Source of the DNA: Acanthaster planci
Lineage: Eukaryota > Echinodermata > Asteroidea > Valvatida > Acanthasteridae
Reading direction: 5' to 3'
Assembly: GCF_001949145.1 (NCBI RefSeq)
Contig: NW_019091580.1
Coordinates: forward strand, 342,068 to 364,395
DNA length: 22,328 nucleotides
Shown here: positions 11,370-19,824 of the stretch, one piece after another
How the letters are laid out: each line of letters opens with the position of its first letter
How positions within the stretch are numbered: the stretch's first letter is position 1
Notes under the pieces: model-generated
The model's input: the letters and a program-made list of their open reading frames with translations, nothing else
What the model was told of the DNA's origin: nothing
Databases searched by the model: none
Position numbers and translations under genes: made by a program

Positions 11370-11610
11370 CTGAAATCATGTAAAATACATAAATTCTCCA
11401 TCATTTGATACATGAACCAAAACTCCCCAATGATCAAGCCCAATTAATTGTAAGTATCCATTAATTTATCACATCAACAAGTGAAACCAACAAAAGACTG
11501 GAAGGACACTAATCAGTATCCCCATGCCATTGTAGATATCATATATGTCACATAGACAAATGAAAAGTAATACAAGTGAAAAAGTAACGTTTAATAGGAT
11601 TTAGACTCAC

Positions 11611-11797
11611 CTGTACTCTCTTCAAAATCCAGAACCCGGCCCCTCCACCAGACCCGTCCCCATTTCATTTTGACTGCCTTGTTCACATTAAGGGGAGGTT
11701 TGTATTTAAGATGTTCAGAGTACACAATATTCTGGCTTCCATCTGACCACTTTACAAGAACATCCATGGCAGAACAAAAAATTGTAGACTATGAGTC
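11611..11797 (-). CDS. Exon 2: start codon and SH3/Tudor-like module
   Basis: The acceptor is TTTCTTTTATGTTACAG and the donor is ACAG followed by GTGAGT. The start ATG at 11767-11765 sits in GCCATGG context and is preceded in frame by TAG within the same exon, so this start is firm. The exon encodes 52 codons beginning MDVLVKWSDGSQNIV, with VKMKWGRVWWRGRVLDFE near its end. The alternating hydrophobic pattern with paired Trp residues resembles small beta-barrel modules (Tudor, SH3-like or PWWP-like) placed at the N-terminus of some invertebrate chromatin and BEN-domain proteins. This is a resemblance, not an identified family. It probably serves protein or chromatin contact in the transposase. 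It ends in phase 1. Confidence 0.75.
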
Positions 11798-12443
11798 CTG
11801 TAACATAAAAGAAACATATGTAGTCTGTGTATTAATCAAGGTCCCCTCCACCAAGGTTAAATTAAAAAAAATGTTTAATGCCAATTTCATTCAGTATTGT
11901 GTATTTCACACTATCTACGCCATGGACTCTCAATGAACAGTGTTTACCCAGAAGTAATGTCTATAATTAGAACTACATGGACGTTTGGCCAAACCTACAA
12001 TACAGGTTAAAAGGAACAGCTTTGAATGTTATAGGAAAAGGGGGCAAATAGGCCTAATCTCAAGGGCTGATTCGGCCAACGTACTAATCCAGGCTACATC
12101 TTCACATGACTCTCAATATAAATTTAGACTAATACATGCGGGCCTGCACACATTTCCGTTAGATGGCAAGGACAAAGGATGTGTAGGATGTTTGTGCAAA
12201 TACAAAGGGGCCTCTAAATAACAGTGACTAATCTAGGCTTGCAACAGGCATGGCAGGCCTGGCCTATGTGTACGTTAGGCTAGTCCTATTCACTGTTTAC
12301 ATGCCTGCATAATGCGAGTGGGCCTGGCTTATCAGAGGAATTGTCTGTCGCCATACTCAAAGCCATGCTAAAGAACAAAATCTTCCCAAACAAGCTGAAG
12401 TCTAGGCCCTATGTGTTAATCGTTTAATGAAAAGTCTACTTAC

Positions 12444-12540
12444 GGGAAACTTGTTCGCATAAAATGACGGTTTGGTGGAGGGACTAAACAGTCTGATAGT
12501 TTAAGCGACGCATAGCGACGCCGCCATTTTGAATGTCGTT
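12444..12540 (-). other. Inferred 5' UTR exon with short upstream ORF
   Basis: The exon ends at a strong donor (TTTCCC then GTAAGTAGAC). The left limit near 12540 is a guess, placed just upstream of the CAAAATGGCGGCG element. It contains an eight-codon upstream ORF (12527-12501, MAASLCVA and stop) whose ATG lies inside the YY1-type motif. Such uORFs usually reduce translation of the main frame. The next acceptor is at 11798-11800, which gives an intron of about 646 bp. Confidence 0.55.
12520..12531 (-). promoter_or_regulatory. YY1-type element at probable transposase promoter
   Basis: The plus strand reads GCCGCCATTTTG, a match to the well-known metazoan YY1 consensus, which is often placed at or just downstream of transcription starts. 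On the gene strand it reads CAAAATGGCGGC and overlaps the first ATG. Its position directly before the inferred first exon supports a promoter here. Factor binding is an inference. Confidence 0.5.
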
Positions 12541-13051
12541 TACTTTGGGCCTACGTACACGTACGTGTACATAATTTTCACGACATGGTACACGAGCAAT
12601 TTCAAATCGAAATGTCACCAAAAATATGATATTCAAGGGTGGGTTTTCATGACTAAAAAAAATCTTAGCTGTCTTCCCGCAGCAAAAATAATGAACACTG
12701 GACCCTCGTTCACCAAATTTAAGAAGGTAGATTTCTGTAAAAAATGCGGTTTTAAAAATATCCTTACTTTTTCTGATAAATACTGAAAAAATTAACGATT
12801 TTATTCAAAAATGTGTCGAAAACTTGACCTTGCATAAATTTACTTTGGAATGGAATATTTTTATCATTTATAAAATATTTATCATTTTGATGAATCCATC
12901 TAAGCAACTGGGGTGACTAGAAACCGCCAGATACGATGTCGTCACTGGAAAGAGGGGATGTAATTGGAGAGTCGTCTCAAGTTTATCTCCCAAGGGATTA
13001 AAAATTAATATTCATAAGCGATAATGAGGGGCGCCATTTTCAAAATGTTTG

Positions 13052-13061
13052 GCGCATGCGC
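13052..13061. promoter_or_regulatory. NRF-1-type palindrome
   Basis: GCGCATGCGC is the core of the NRF-1 consensus common in animal CpG-rich promoters. It is followed on the gene strand by AAAATGGCGCC (a YY1-like string). The pair could mark an alternative, more distal transcription start for the transposase about 0.5 kb upstream of the first. Function is inferred from motif identity only. Confidence 0.4.
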
Positions 13062-13335
13062 AAACACACCTACCCGAGCGACCAATCGTGATAAAAGTAA
13101 CGAAGAAGCTCGTTTACCCACAAACATTATATACAAAAGTGAGGCTAGACACCAGACCATAGTCAGAACCGGAACAAAAACGACTGAAAAAAAAGACAAT
13201 GACACAAGTAATTTCAACAAACCAAAATAAAGAAAAAACCACACTACTGCATGTGTGAGGAAAGAAAGATAACTGAAAAACACAAAGTTGAAATACCTTG
13301 GAAAAACGCCATACTAATTTTTTTAATACCGTTGT

Positions 13336-13355
13336 AATAGGTCACTTCGTCGTGG
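13336..13355 (-). repeat. Subterminal copy of the TIR motif
   Basis: AATAGGTCACTTCGTCGTGG resembles the GGTCACTTCGTGGTGC part of the right TIR and has the same orientation as it. Confidence 0.6.
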
Positions 13356-13440
13356 CATTTGTTTTGTTTTTCAAATATATTCTGGGGGACTCGTCCATGT
13401 TGTGACAGTTTAGCATAGCGTTCGGCATCATTTCCTGTTT

Positions 13441-13458
13441 TCACGAAGTGACTCATCG
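13441..13458 (+). repeat. Inverted subterminal copy of the TIR motif
   Basis: TCACGAAGTGACTCATCG resembles CACGAAGTGACCCATC, the reverse complement of the right TIR, but lies in the opposite orientation. Such subterminal copies often act as extra transposase binding sites. Confidence 0.6.
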
Positions 13459-13624
13459 CAAAATGTCACATTGTCGAATTTTGATTGGAGCTTTTGGAAT
13501 ATGTGCTGAAATTGTTAATTCAAATAATTAATTAAAAACTCACAGAATTTGTCTAAAACTTCAACAAAATGAAAATCTTTAAAAATAAACACCATTGGTG
13601 TAAAAATCGAAATTTCGACCCAAA

Positions 13625-13656
13625 ATGAGATGGGTCACTTCGTGGTGCGATCAACG
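13625..13656 (-). repeat. Right terminal inverted repeat
   Basis: Ends GGTGCGATCAACG; the reverse complement starts CGTTGATCGCACCACGAAGT. It matches the left TIR at 28 of 32 positions and stops exactly at the ATAT duplication. Confidence 0.92.
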
Positions 13657-13660
13657 ATAT
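13657..13660. repeat. Right ATAT target-site duplication
   Basis: ATAT follows the right TIR, matching the four bases before the left TIR. Confidence 0.65.
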
Positions 13661-14197
13661 GCAGAGCGTGGGGGACTTTGAAGCACCGTCTGTTTGCATG
13701 CGTTACTCTCTTCACTCTGACAATGACGGAGACCTGCGAGTTGTTAAACTTCTGTTCGTGCACCCAGCTATGCTTGTGGGACTCGAGTATGCTCTGATCA
13801 CTGTTTATATGCGATCGCCATAGCTGTTTATACTATGAAACGATCGTGCGGTTGTCTATTTTCGTCTGCTCTTCAATCTTGACAATACCGTTTCAACGGA
13901 ATTTAAATCTTGTCAATATTTTTCAAAGGAAATTGGTGTAAATAATGTCTTAAAATTCAACCAGTCGACAAAACCCTCGATGCTTAATGAATCCCAGGTT
14001 TCTCTGTTAAAATTAACCAAGTTTGTGATAAATTCCAGATCCCCCCAAAAAAGTCAACATTAAAGGACATCACAATCGATAAATTTCCTTGAAATTTGAA
14101 ATAATTTACTGTTCACAGGTTTCAATTTGTCAAAGTCTTTTAATTCATCTCGCAATACAATATGCATATATTACACATACTTTCGTATAAGACTGTT
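13661..14197. other. Spacer between transposon and satellite relic
   Basis: The first 200 bases are moderately GC-rich with two CGATCG strings. The rest is AT-rich. No open frame of useful length, repeat partner or RNA-like structure is seen. Confidence 0.5.
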
Positions 14198-14935
14198 CCT
14201 GTGAAATCTATGACCACGGTAGGATGCAGGAACATGTGCCCTTTCCGAAGCCACCAAGGTCGGCAAGCTTGGACAATTCACAGACTGTTTCCTCGGGAAA
14301 ACGGGAGTTATATATGCGCGGAAAGACGCAGAGTAAGGTGTGGACAAACTTAAGGCAGAATTGCAAAAGATTGGAAACAGTAGGGCAACATCTGTGGGGG
14401 GCTTTGCAAAAGAAGAGGCCCAGTAGAAAGTGTTGACAAAGGGGGAGTTGAATTAAAATACGAAGCAGTAAGGTAACAACTTTTGCCTGTCTTTGCTGAT
14501 AAATATGGATATAAAACTTCATGGATAGATAGACGAACATGTACCCTTTTTTGTTTCCACCGTTCCAAATTTGGACAATTTTGAAGACATTACAGGCTCG
14601 AATATATAGGAACCCATCTTTGAGTGGGAATAGGCGCAGTAATGTGTTGAAAGGGGAACAGTTTTCGTTAAAAGAAGAAATATACGTGTGTAACTTACGT
14701 TGGTGGAAAGACAAAGATGTACACTTTCAGATGCCAACATGGTATCTAGGTTTGGACAACTTTCGTGGTTGTATTAAAAGAATAATGGGAAACCATATTT
14801 GCGCAGTAAGAGACAGTGTGCCGTTTGACAAAGGGAGAATTGCAAGAATGCAAAGCGGTTTCTAAACACTTGCTGTTATCAAATATTCCCAGCATGGCAT
14901 CAAGTATGGCCATGAAACTGGATAAAGAGAGGGCA
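14198..14935 (+). repeat. Second old block of the satellite
   Basis: About three to four degraded monomers in the same orientation as the array at 1-4780. Landmarks in order include GGAACATGTGCCCTTTCCGA, AGCTTGGACAATTCACAGAC, GAGAATTGCAAGAATGCAAA, ACCCATCTTTGAGTGGGAAT and TATGGATATAAAACTTCATG. These match the block at 5915-6945 better than they match the young array. Small open frames on both strands inside it are not considered genes. Confidence 0.78.
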
Positions 14936-15130
14936 AGATTTTCCTAGCAACGGAGGCTCCTTGTAAAAAGACTTTGAAATGCACGCGTTGCGGATGCGTC
15001 GCTGCCAACAAAACAAACACTCCCGACCAGCTTGACTCTTTTTAACCAACGAAGGGGTGCTTCTGCATGTTCTAGGTGAAAAGGGTCTTTTTAACTTTTA
15101 TCTGCTCGTTATTTTCTTTTTCGTTTACAG

Positions 15131-15199
15131 TAAATCCATTTCGCGTTCTGGTGATCAATTTAGGAACGATGGAGAAGTTAATGCCGTCGGTCTCTTATC
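15131..15199 (+). other. Candidate orphan internal exon
   Basis: A strong polypyrimidine tract and acceptor (TTTTCTTTTTCGTTTACAG) precede 69 bases that end at a consensus donor (GTAAGTCGG). One frame is fully open and reads SISRSGDQFRNDGEVNAVGL plus flanking residues. No partner exon with matching phase could be placed, so it may be a fragment of a host gene, an untranslated exon, or chance. Confidence 0.25.
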
Positions 15200-15718
15200 G
15201 TAAGTCGGTACCGTATGGCGTTTCTGTTCCATAAACATTGTTTTGATGGTTGCAAATGATTCCCTTATGTCCTTTCTTTTTGTTTGTATCTACGCCTATT
15301 TCTTGAGTCAAATCGGAAAGTTTTTGTCTTTCTCTTTGCTGTGCGTACTAATGCTGTGCACTTTGGTTTCATGTCTGATTAACTGGGCCATTTCAAAACA
15401 CATGTATCAGTACACAGTTATGAAATTTGACAAACGTTCAGGGAAATGAAGTCAGGGTTAACGTTAAAACACGAAATGTACAAAAAACCACGCGTTACTC
15501 CCCTTAAAAGAGTTGATCAGATTTTCTCAACCTGCCATGCTCAATTTCCTGTAAGAACCTGGCCGCCACAAGTTATCTACAAACTTAACGTTTACAAAAT
15601 CACTCTCAAGATCCACCATTAAACTTTTTTCAGGGAAAATTAGATAGAATCTAGGATTCAGAAAGTGCTTATCACTGGAGCGAATCTGATTTCCATTGCA
15701 AGTAAAACAAGATTGCTT
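15200..15718. other. No gene supported
   Basis: A T-rich frame at 15243-15449 encodes a hydrophobic 68-residue stretch without a recognisable motif; the composition explains it. Nothing else stands out. Confidence 0.45.
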
Positions 15719-15746
15719 ATTGACTAACTTGAACGCCTGATCAACT
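15719..15746 (+). repeat. 28-bp direct repeat, copy 1
   Basis: ATTGACTAACTTGAACGCCT followed by GATCAACT. An exact second copy lies 130 bp downstream at 15849-15876. The repeated block contains TGATCA. Confidence 0.85.
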
Positions 15747-15848
15747 TCTTTCTAAGCCTTTCTGACGAATATGAATGAAAGAAACGATTTTAAACTGACT
15801 AGTGTGAAACTGAACGACTTTTTGCTGAAGTTTGCCTGGAAAACCTAT

Positions 15849-15876
15849 ATTGACTAACTTGAACGCCTGATCAACT
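15849..15876 (+). repeat. 28-bp direct repeat, copy 2
   Basis: Identical to 15719-15746 over all 28 bases. The sequence between the copies is unique. Confidence 0.85.
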
Positions 15877-17726
15877 GATCTACGTCTGTAGAAATTATAT
15901 CCTGGCCAATTCTCAAAGAGACTAAACAGGGAGTGTCGATCAGTTTATGATACGGGGGCACTCACCTCCGTGTTCCAGTCAAGGGCGCCTTCCACCGGCA
16001 TTGCGTCCATCATTGCGGAAGAAGAGAAGCTCTGCCTTAAAAGCTCAAAATAAGGGTAAGTCACGAAGGATGACACGGCGGTCCCTTCTTTGCTGCGCCA
16101 GGCAAGACCAGTTCGTTCATGCCAGCCAAGACTGGCGTGCCAAATAGGGTATATCTATGCCAAGTCCTTGTTTGTTCGAGTTTGAATAGTTATTCCGCCA
16201 ACTTTAAGGACGAGGTCAATGTACCCTCTCTTATTCTCCAGGCCATGGCGGAAAATCCTCAGATGAGAACACCAGTGACCGCAGGTGGGGTCCGAGTGGG
16301 GTCCTTTCATCGAGTAGGGCCAGGCAATCAGGGCCACGCAATAATACAGATCAAAGGGTAAAGGTCAGACGAATGTCAGGTCGGCAGCAAGGGCTGTCGG
16401 CTGCAGTCATGACTGAGTTAACCATCTTGCGTCCTGAATGTTGTGATAAGCAAACCGACAATCGGATATTCCCAAACCGCCCGTCAGCATTCAAGGTTGG
16501 TCCGCCACGGTAGTCAGCTTCCACCGGTCCATATTCAAATGTTGTCCTTCCTCCTTCATGCTGCTGGACTAGAAAACGTCTGCCCTCACTCGAACCGACA
16601 GGCAACCGTCCGGGTCTTTTTTAAGGTTGCTGTCTTCATCCATGCATCCTGACACACAGAGCAATGTCTCTCCAAAGAGAATTCTGTACGATAATAAGGC
16701 CCAAAGGGCAATGGAAAGAATGTTTGTATTTTGAACTTGCACGGGTATACGTTGCTGGCTGTTCACCTATGCCGCGCATACACATGCAGTGCCACGCCCT
16801 ACTGTGAGATGCCACAATGGTACGCTGGCATTCCTTTGGCAGAAAAGAGGAACAATAAAAGATTTCACTTATTTGTTGTGCCGTTGGTGCTAAGGGTCAG
16901 TTTCAAAGAATCCTTATCACTGCTAAGAAAACCTATGTGTCAATATTGTGCATTCGGGGCTGTGATGGTCGACGATAGCTGTAAGGTCATATCTCAGCCG
17001 CATGTTTCGTTTCGGTAAGCGGTGGTGCAAGTAAAGAATAGCTCACGACGAAATAAGTGATTATGTCTGTGTTTATGGTAGTGTTATGTTTATGGTAGTC
17101 TGTGGGTAAAAGCCGAACTAAAACAGATCAAAATATTTTACACACTTGGATCATTTATAAGGTAATAAACATAAAGCAATATTCTACTTTCACGAAAGAT
17201 TCTAATATTTTATCTAACCTTTCCTGACAACAACTGCGCGATGTCAACTCAACGGAATCTGGAACCCATCGAATGCAGGCGGGTATAATCTTTGCAAGGT
17301 TGTACCGTCTCATTTTCAAGAAAGCACGCCGAGTGAAAGCAAACGTGTATGAACAAGCAGACCTAGGTACGATATCGCCGGACGTGACAGGTCGTTAATA
17401 AAATTCGTCTTTTACCAATCTCCTGGTGACTTTTTCAAAATAGGCCTGTTACTTGAGGGAGACAAAGGTAAAATTCCAAGATGAGTGTTTCATGGGGTGG
17501 TTTCAGTAACGAATGATTTTTCCAAAAATTTTCGAACATTACAGGACGGCCCAATGTAAAATCCCCATAGGAAGACCGCGCAAGGGTTGGGGAAGCACGC
17601 TGCATGCATATGACTTTTTACTTTCAGGCTCTATACATGTAACTCTATGTGCAGGGCATGTGTAATGGGCATGGTTTAAACTGAAGTGACGTCACATTTA
17701 CGAACCGAATAACGGTCTCAGTCATC
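15877..17726. other. Unique intergenic stretch, no gene supported
   Basis: Around 15950-16620 the base composition is richer in GC than the rest of the window, with overlapping frames of 60-84 codons on both strands but no domain, no consistent splice signals and no repeat partner. From 17030 to 17720 it returns to AT-rich sequence with nothing recognisable. Confidence 0.45.
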
Positions 17727-17872
17727 GACAAGAATATAAGATTAAACCAGTGCTCTGAAATATATGATTGCCGAGCTTTCGGTAACTGAGTACCTTCTTC
17801 AGGGCAAGCAGATTCTGAATCTGCTCGGCAATCTTATATTTCAGAGCACTGATTTAATCTTATATTCTTGTC
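17727..17872. mobile_element. Foldback hairpin element, possible MITE
   Basis: Two 50-bp arms, 17727-17776 and 17823-17872, are inverted copies with 48 of 50 positions matching. The left arm begins GACAAGAATATAAGATTAAA and ends GATTGCCGAGC. The 46-base loop contains its own palindrome, CAGATTCTGAATCTG. The near-identity of the arms implies recent origin or repair between arms. No clear target-site duplication is seen directly outside the arms, so a very small foldback transposon is likely but not proven. A transcript through it would fold into a long hairpin. Confidence 0.7.
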
Positions 17873-19134
17873 AATATTCTGATCACGGTGTTACGCAGCC
17901 CTTCCATATTTCAACGACCTCACTCATCCGCGCTCGGATAAATAATTCATGCATTGCCACAACATGCTTCCCCTGTCTTGTTACGCACGCTGCGCACTGG
18001 TTAGCAGTTTAATGATGGTTATTTTGGGGGGGGGGTGTCTGCTGGGTGTTGATTTCGTATCCTCATTTACCAAATGCACGCGCGCGTCAAGAATGCGAGT
18101 GTGGGTGCGATGCAACGGCGTGTTACATGGATGGGTTGGACAAGAACTGATACATAGGTAGAGAGATATTTAACTTATTTCTGGAGTTTGTGCGCCCGAC
18201 TGCTGGGTCAACACGCTTCTATAACTCTTTTTGTTGTTGCTGATGAAATGAGGGGTTTCAGTATATAATTAACATGTTAAAACATCTGGCTGGCAGTTTT
18301 GTATTTGGAAAATTCACATTTGTTGAAGACAAATTTTGTTACGCTTACCTTTTGGTACACTTATATTCTCTTACACATAAAGTAAGTATCAGCAGAGCAT
18401 ATTCAAGCCCTGCATTGATGTTAGAATGGCGGACAAGCCAGGAGTGGCTTTTCATCTGCAGCCAACCCATGTATAACCAAGGCATGAAGAAGAAGGAGAG
18501 AGGTGGAACCCCCCCACCAACCCAAGCACCCAAACACAGTACACCCACCCATACCTCAGTCTACTGTATTACACGCAAGTGCAAGCACTAAGGTTGTGCA
18601 GCATATTGTTGCGCACCCGCAAATCTTGGAATTCTAGCGCCCCCTAGTTTTACTCGTTGTTGGTCCTTGCATTTTTCTGGGTCTCTTATTTAGCTCAGCT
18701 ATGCATTATGGACATGTAGCAGAGACTCTAATTTTGTATTAAGTTATTCATGCTGTACTCTGGCGTTTTTGCGTGTTCCTTCACTCCTTTGTCCTTGTGT
18801 TTTCTCTGCTCAGTTTGGTATGTCGAAATTCCCCTCCAAATGGCTGCGTGGTTGGGCGTGGTAAGGTTCCCTGAAATGCTAATGTTCAGAAACCTCAGAC
18901 TTTGTAACTGTCAATCATTCGCCACAGATGACCGGGTAAGCACTTTCACGCACCCTGCTCTACACTTTGTACAAGTGACTGCTTATTCTGTATTTTACCT
19001 TTTTACACATGACACTTTGATTCTTGAACACGACTTTAGCAGGAAGTCATGTGACCCTTTGAGATGGAAGATTTTCATTGGTTGAGCTGTTCAGCGACGC
19101 TCATATTTTATTAACTCCTAAGCCTCTAGAATCC
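17873..19134. other. Intergenic stretch with low-complexity tracts
   Basis: Contains a run of ten G at 18026-18035 and a C/A-rich segment at about 18508-18555 with repeated ACCCA and CACCC. Short frames have no domains. The part from about 18600 onwards could be the U3 region of the LTR-like unit that follows. Confidence 0.45.
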
Positions 19135-19824
19135 TATAAATAGAGCAGATTTTCCCCGCTCGTCGGTCAGGTGCGGCGGACCAAACCCTTGTTGCGAGAG
19201 CGGAACCTAACGTAGTGCGGCGGTTGGTCCCTTTCCGAGAGAAGTGCGATAGTAACCATTCTTATGGAGAAGAAATGTAACCATATGAATGACCAGCTAG
19301 CTTAGCTTGGACCGATGCGAGAGCGGTACAAATTAGCCCAGGGTGCTAGTGAGAGTCGTAGCGGCCCGTCATCGCTACGTCCGAACCGATTGCAGGGCGA
19401 GACACCCCCGTGTCCCTCGCCACCCTTGTCCTGCTAACTAGCCCAGTCCTCCCCGTCTCTACACTGAGCCAATGGTACAGAGTGCGGCGATCTTATCATT
19501 GCGCTCAACACATTGCGGCCTGAACGGCAGTGCACATAGGCGCTGGGCCCCGTCCAGCCCTTGGTAGTCACTGTGGTGGTCCGGGACAGCTCCCACCTTT
19601 GCCCGGCCTGATGAGTGTAACCTAATTATGCGATGCTACACACACGTACTGTAACCCACTCCGTCTGACTTGCATTTCCAATGGTCCTGCCAAACCGTAG
19701 TTTAGTTACACTCGTATACAACTCCGCCTCTCTATAACTTTGCCTTTTGTGTGTTGTATTATGTTAAGCTACACCTTCTTCAAACCCACATTGAACTTTG
19801 ATGAAGAGAAGTGAGAGCAATAAA
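19135..19824 (+). promoter_or_regulatory. TATA-to-polyA unit, candidate solo LTR
   Basis: TATAAATA at 19135-19142 is followed 25-35 bases later by GGTCAGGTGC, an initiator-like string, then by about 650 bases of GC-richer sequence without a long frame, and by AATAAA at 19819-19824. A strong TATA box and a poly(A) signal bracketing a non-coding stretch is the arrangement of U3-R-U5 in an LTR. I could not find convincing TG/CA termini, a target-site duplication, or a tRNA primer-binding site next to it. If it is an LTR it is solitary. The alternative is a promoter of a non-coding transcript. Confidence 0.35.

Larger units (their letters stand above)
8322..12540 (-). pseudogene. Spliced transposase-type gene, broken in its catalytic exon
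   Basis: I infer six exons on the minus strand: about 12540-12444 (5' UTR), 11797-11611 (start codon at 11767-11765), 11369-11295, 11105-11037, 10803-10336 and 10102-8322. All introns have GT-AG ends, and the four between coding exons are phase 1. Coding segments of 157, 75, 69, 468 and 230 nt join into an intact 333-codon frame ending at TAA 9872-9870. Downstream, the transposase core survives in pieces separated by stops at 9547-9545, 9245-9243 and 8579-8577, and by frameshifts near 9810, 9290, 9120 and 8620. The family role would be DNA cleavage and strand transfer at the TIRs. This copy cannot do that, but it could still express the N-terminal part. The superfamily name is uncertain. Confidence 0.85.
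12541..13624. other. Transposon 5' flank and promoter region
   Basis: This is AT-rich sequence between the first inferred exon and the right TIR. Around 13030-13061 lies a compact GC island with GGCGCCATTTTC (YY1-like) and GCGCATGCGC (13052-13061, the NRF-1 palindrome core). Near the right end there are two internal copies of the terminal motif, at 13336-13355 and 13441-13458. Short open frames on both strands at 13005-13283 have no domains and look compositional. Confidence 0.5.
7138..13656 (-). mobile_element. 6.5-kb DNA transposon with TIRs and spliced transposase gene
   Basis: The element is delimited by 32-bp inverted terminal repeats and flanked by ATAT on both sides. It contains one spliced minus-strand gene whose last exon resembles a DDE-type transposase family common in invertebrate genomes. 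That family has an FLNTLGIS block, an HEPKK-C block, a (D/N)xCxGQNKN block and a GxxxExDxxHSxIE block. The AT-rich 4-bp duplication and these motifs suggest, but do not prove, a Sola-like or related unassigned superfamily. TIR divergence (4 of 32) and the many coding lesions say this copy is old and non-autonomous. The satellite blocks flank it at some distance, but it is not inserted directly within a recognisable monomer. Confidence 0.88.

Noticed and set aside
13005-13283. 92-codon hydrophobic minus-strand frame near the right end of the transposon
   Set aside because: Crosses the promoter-like GC cluster, is compositionally biased, and overlaps an equally open frame on the other strand.
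14955-15045. Cys-rich tail CKKTLKCTRCGC resembling CXC-type ends of transposon proteins
   Set aside because: Only about 30 codons, no start, no upstream coding context; the resemblance is too short to support a call.
19290-19345. TAGCTTAGCTTGG resembling a tRNA/SINE A box
   Set aside because: Has an extra base relative to the consensus and no B box follows at the expected spacing.
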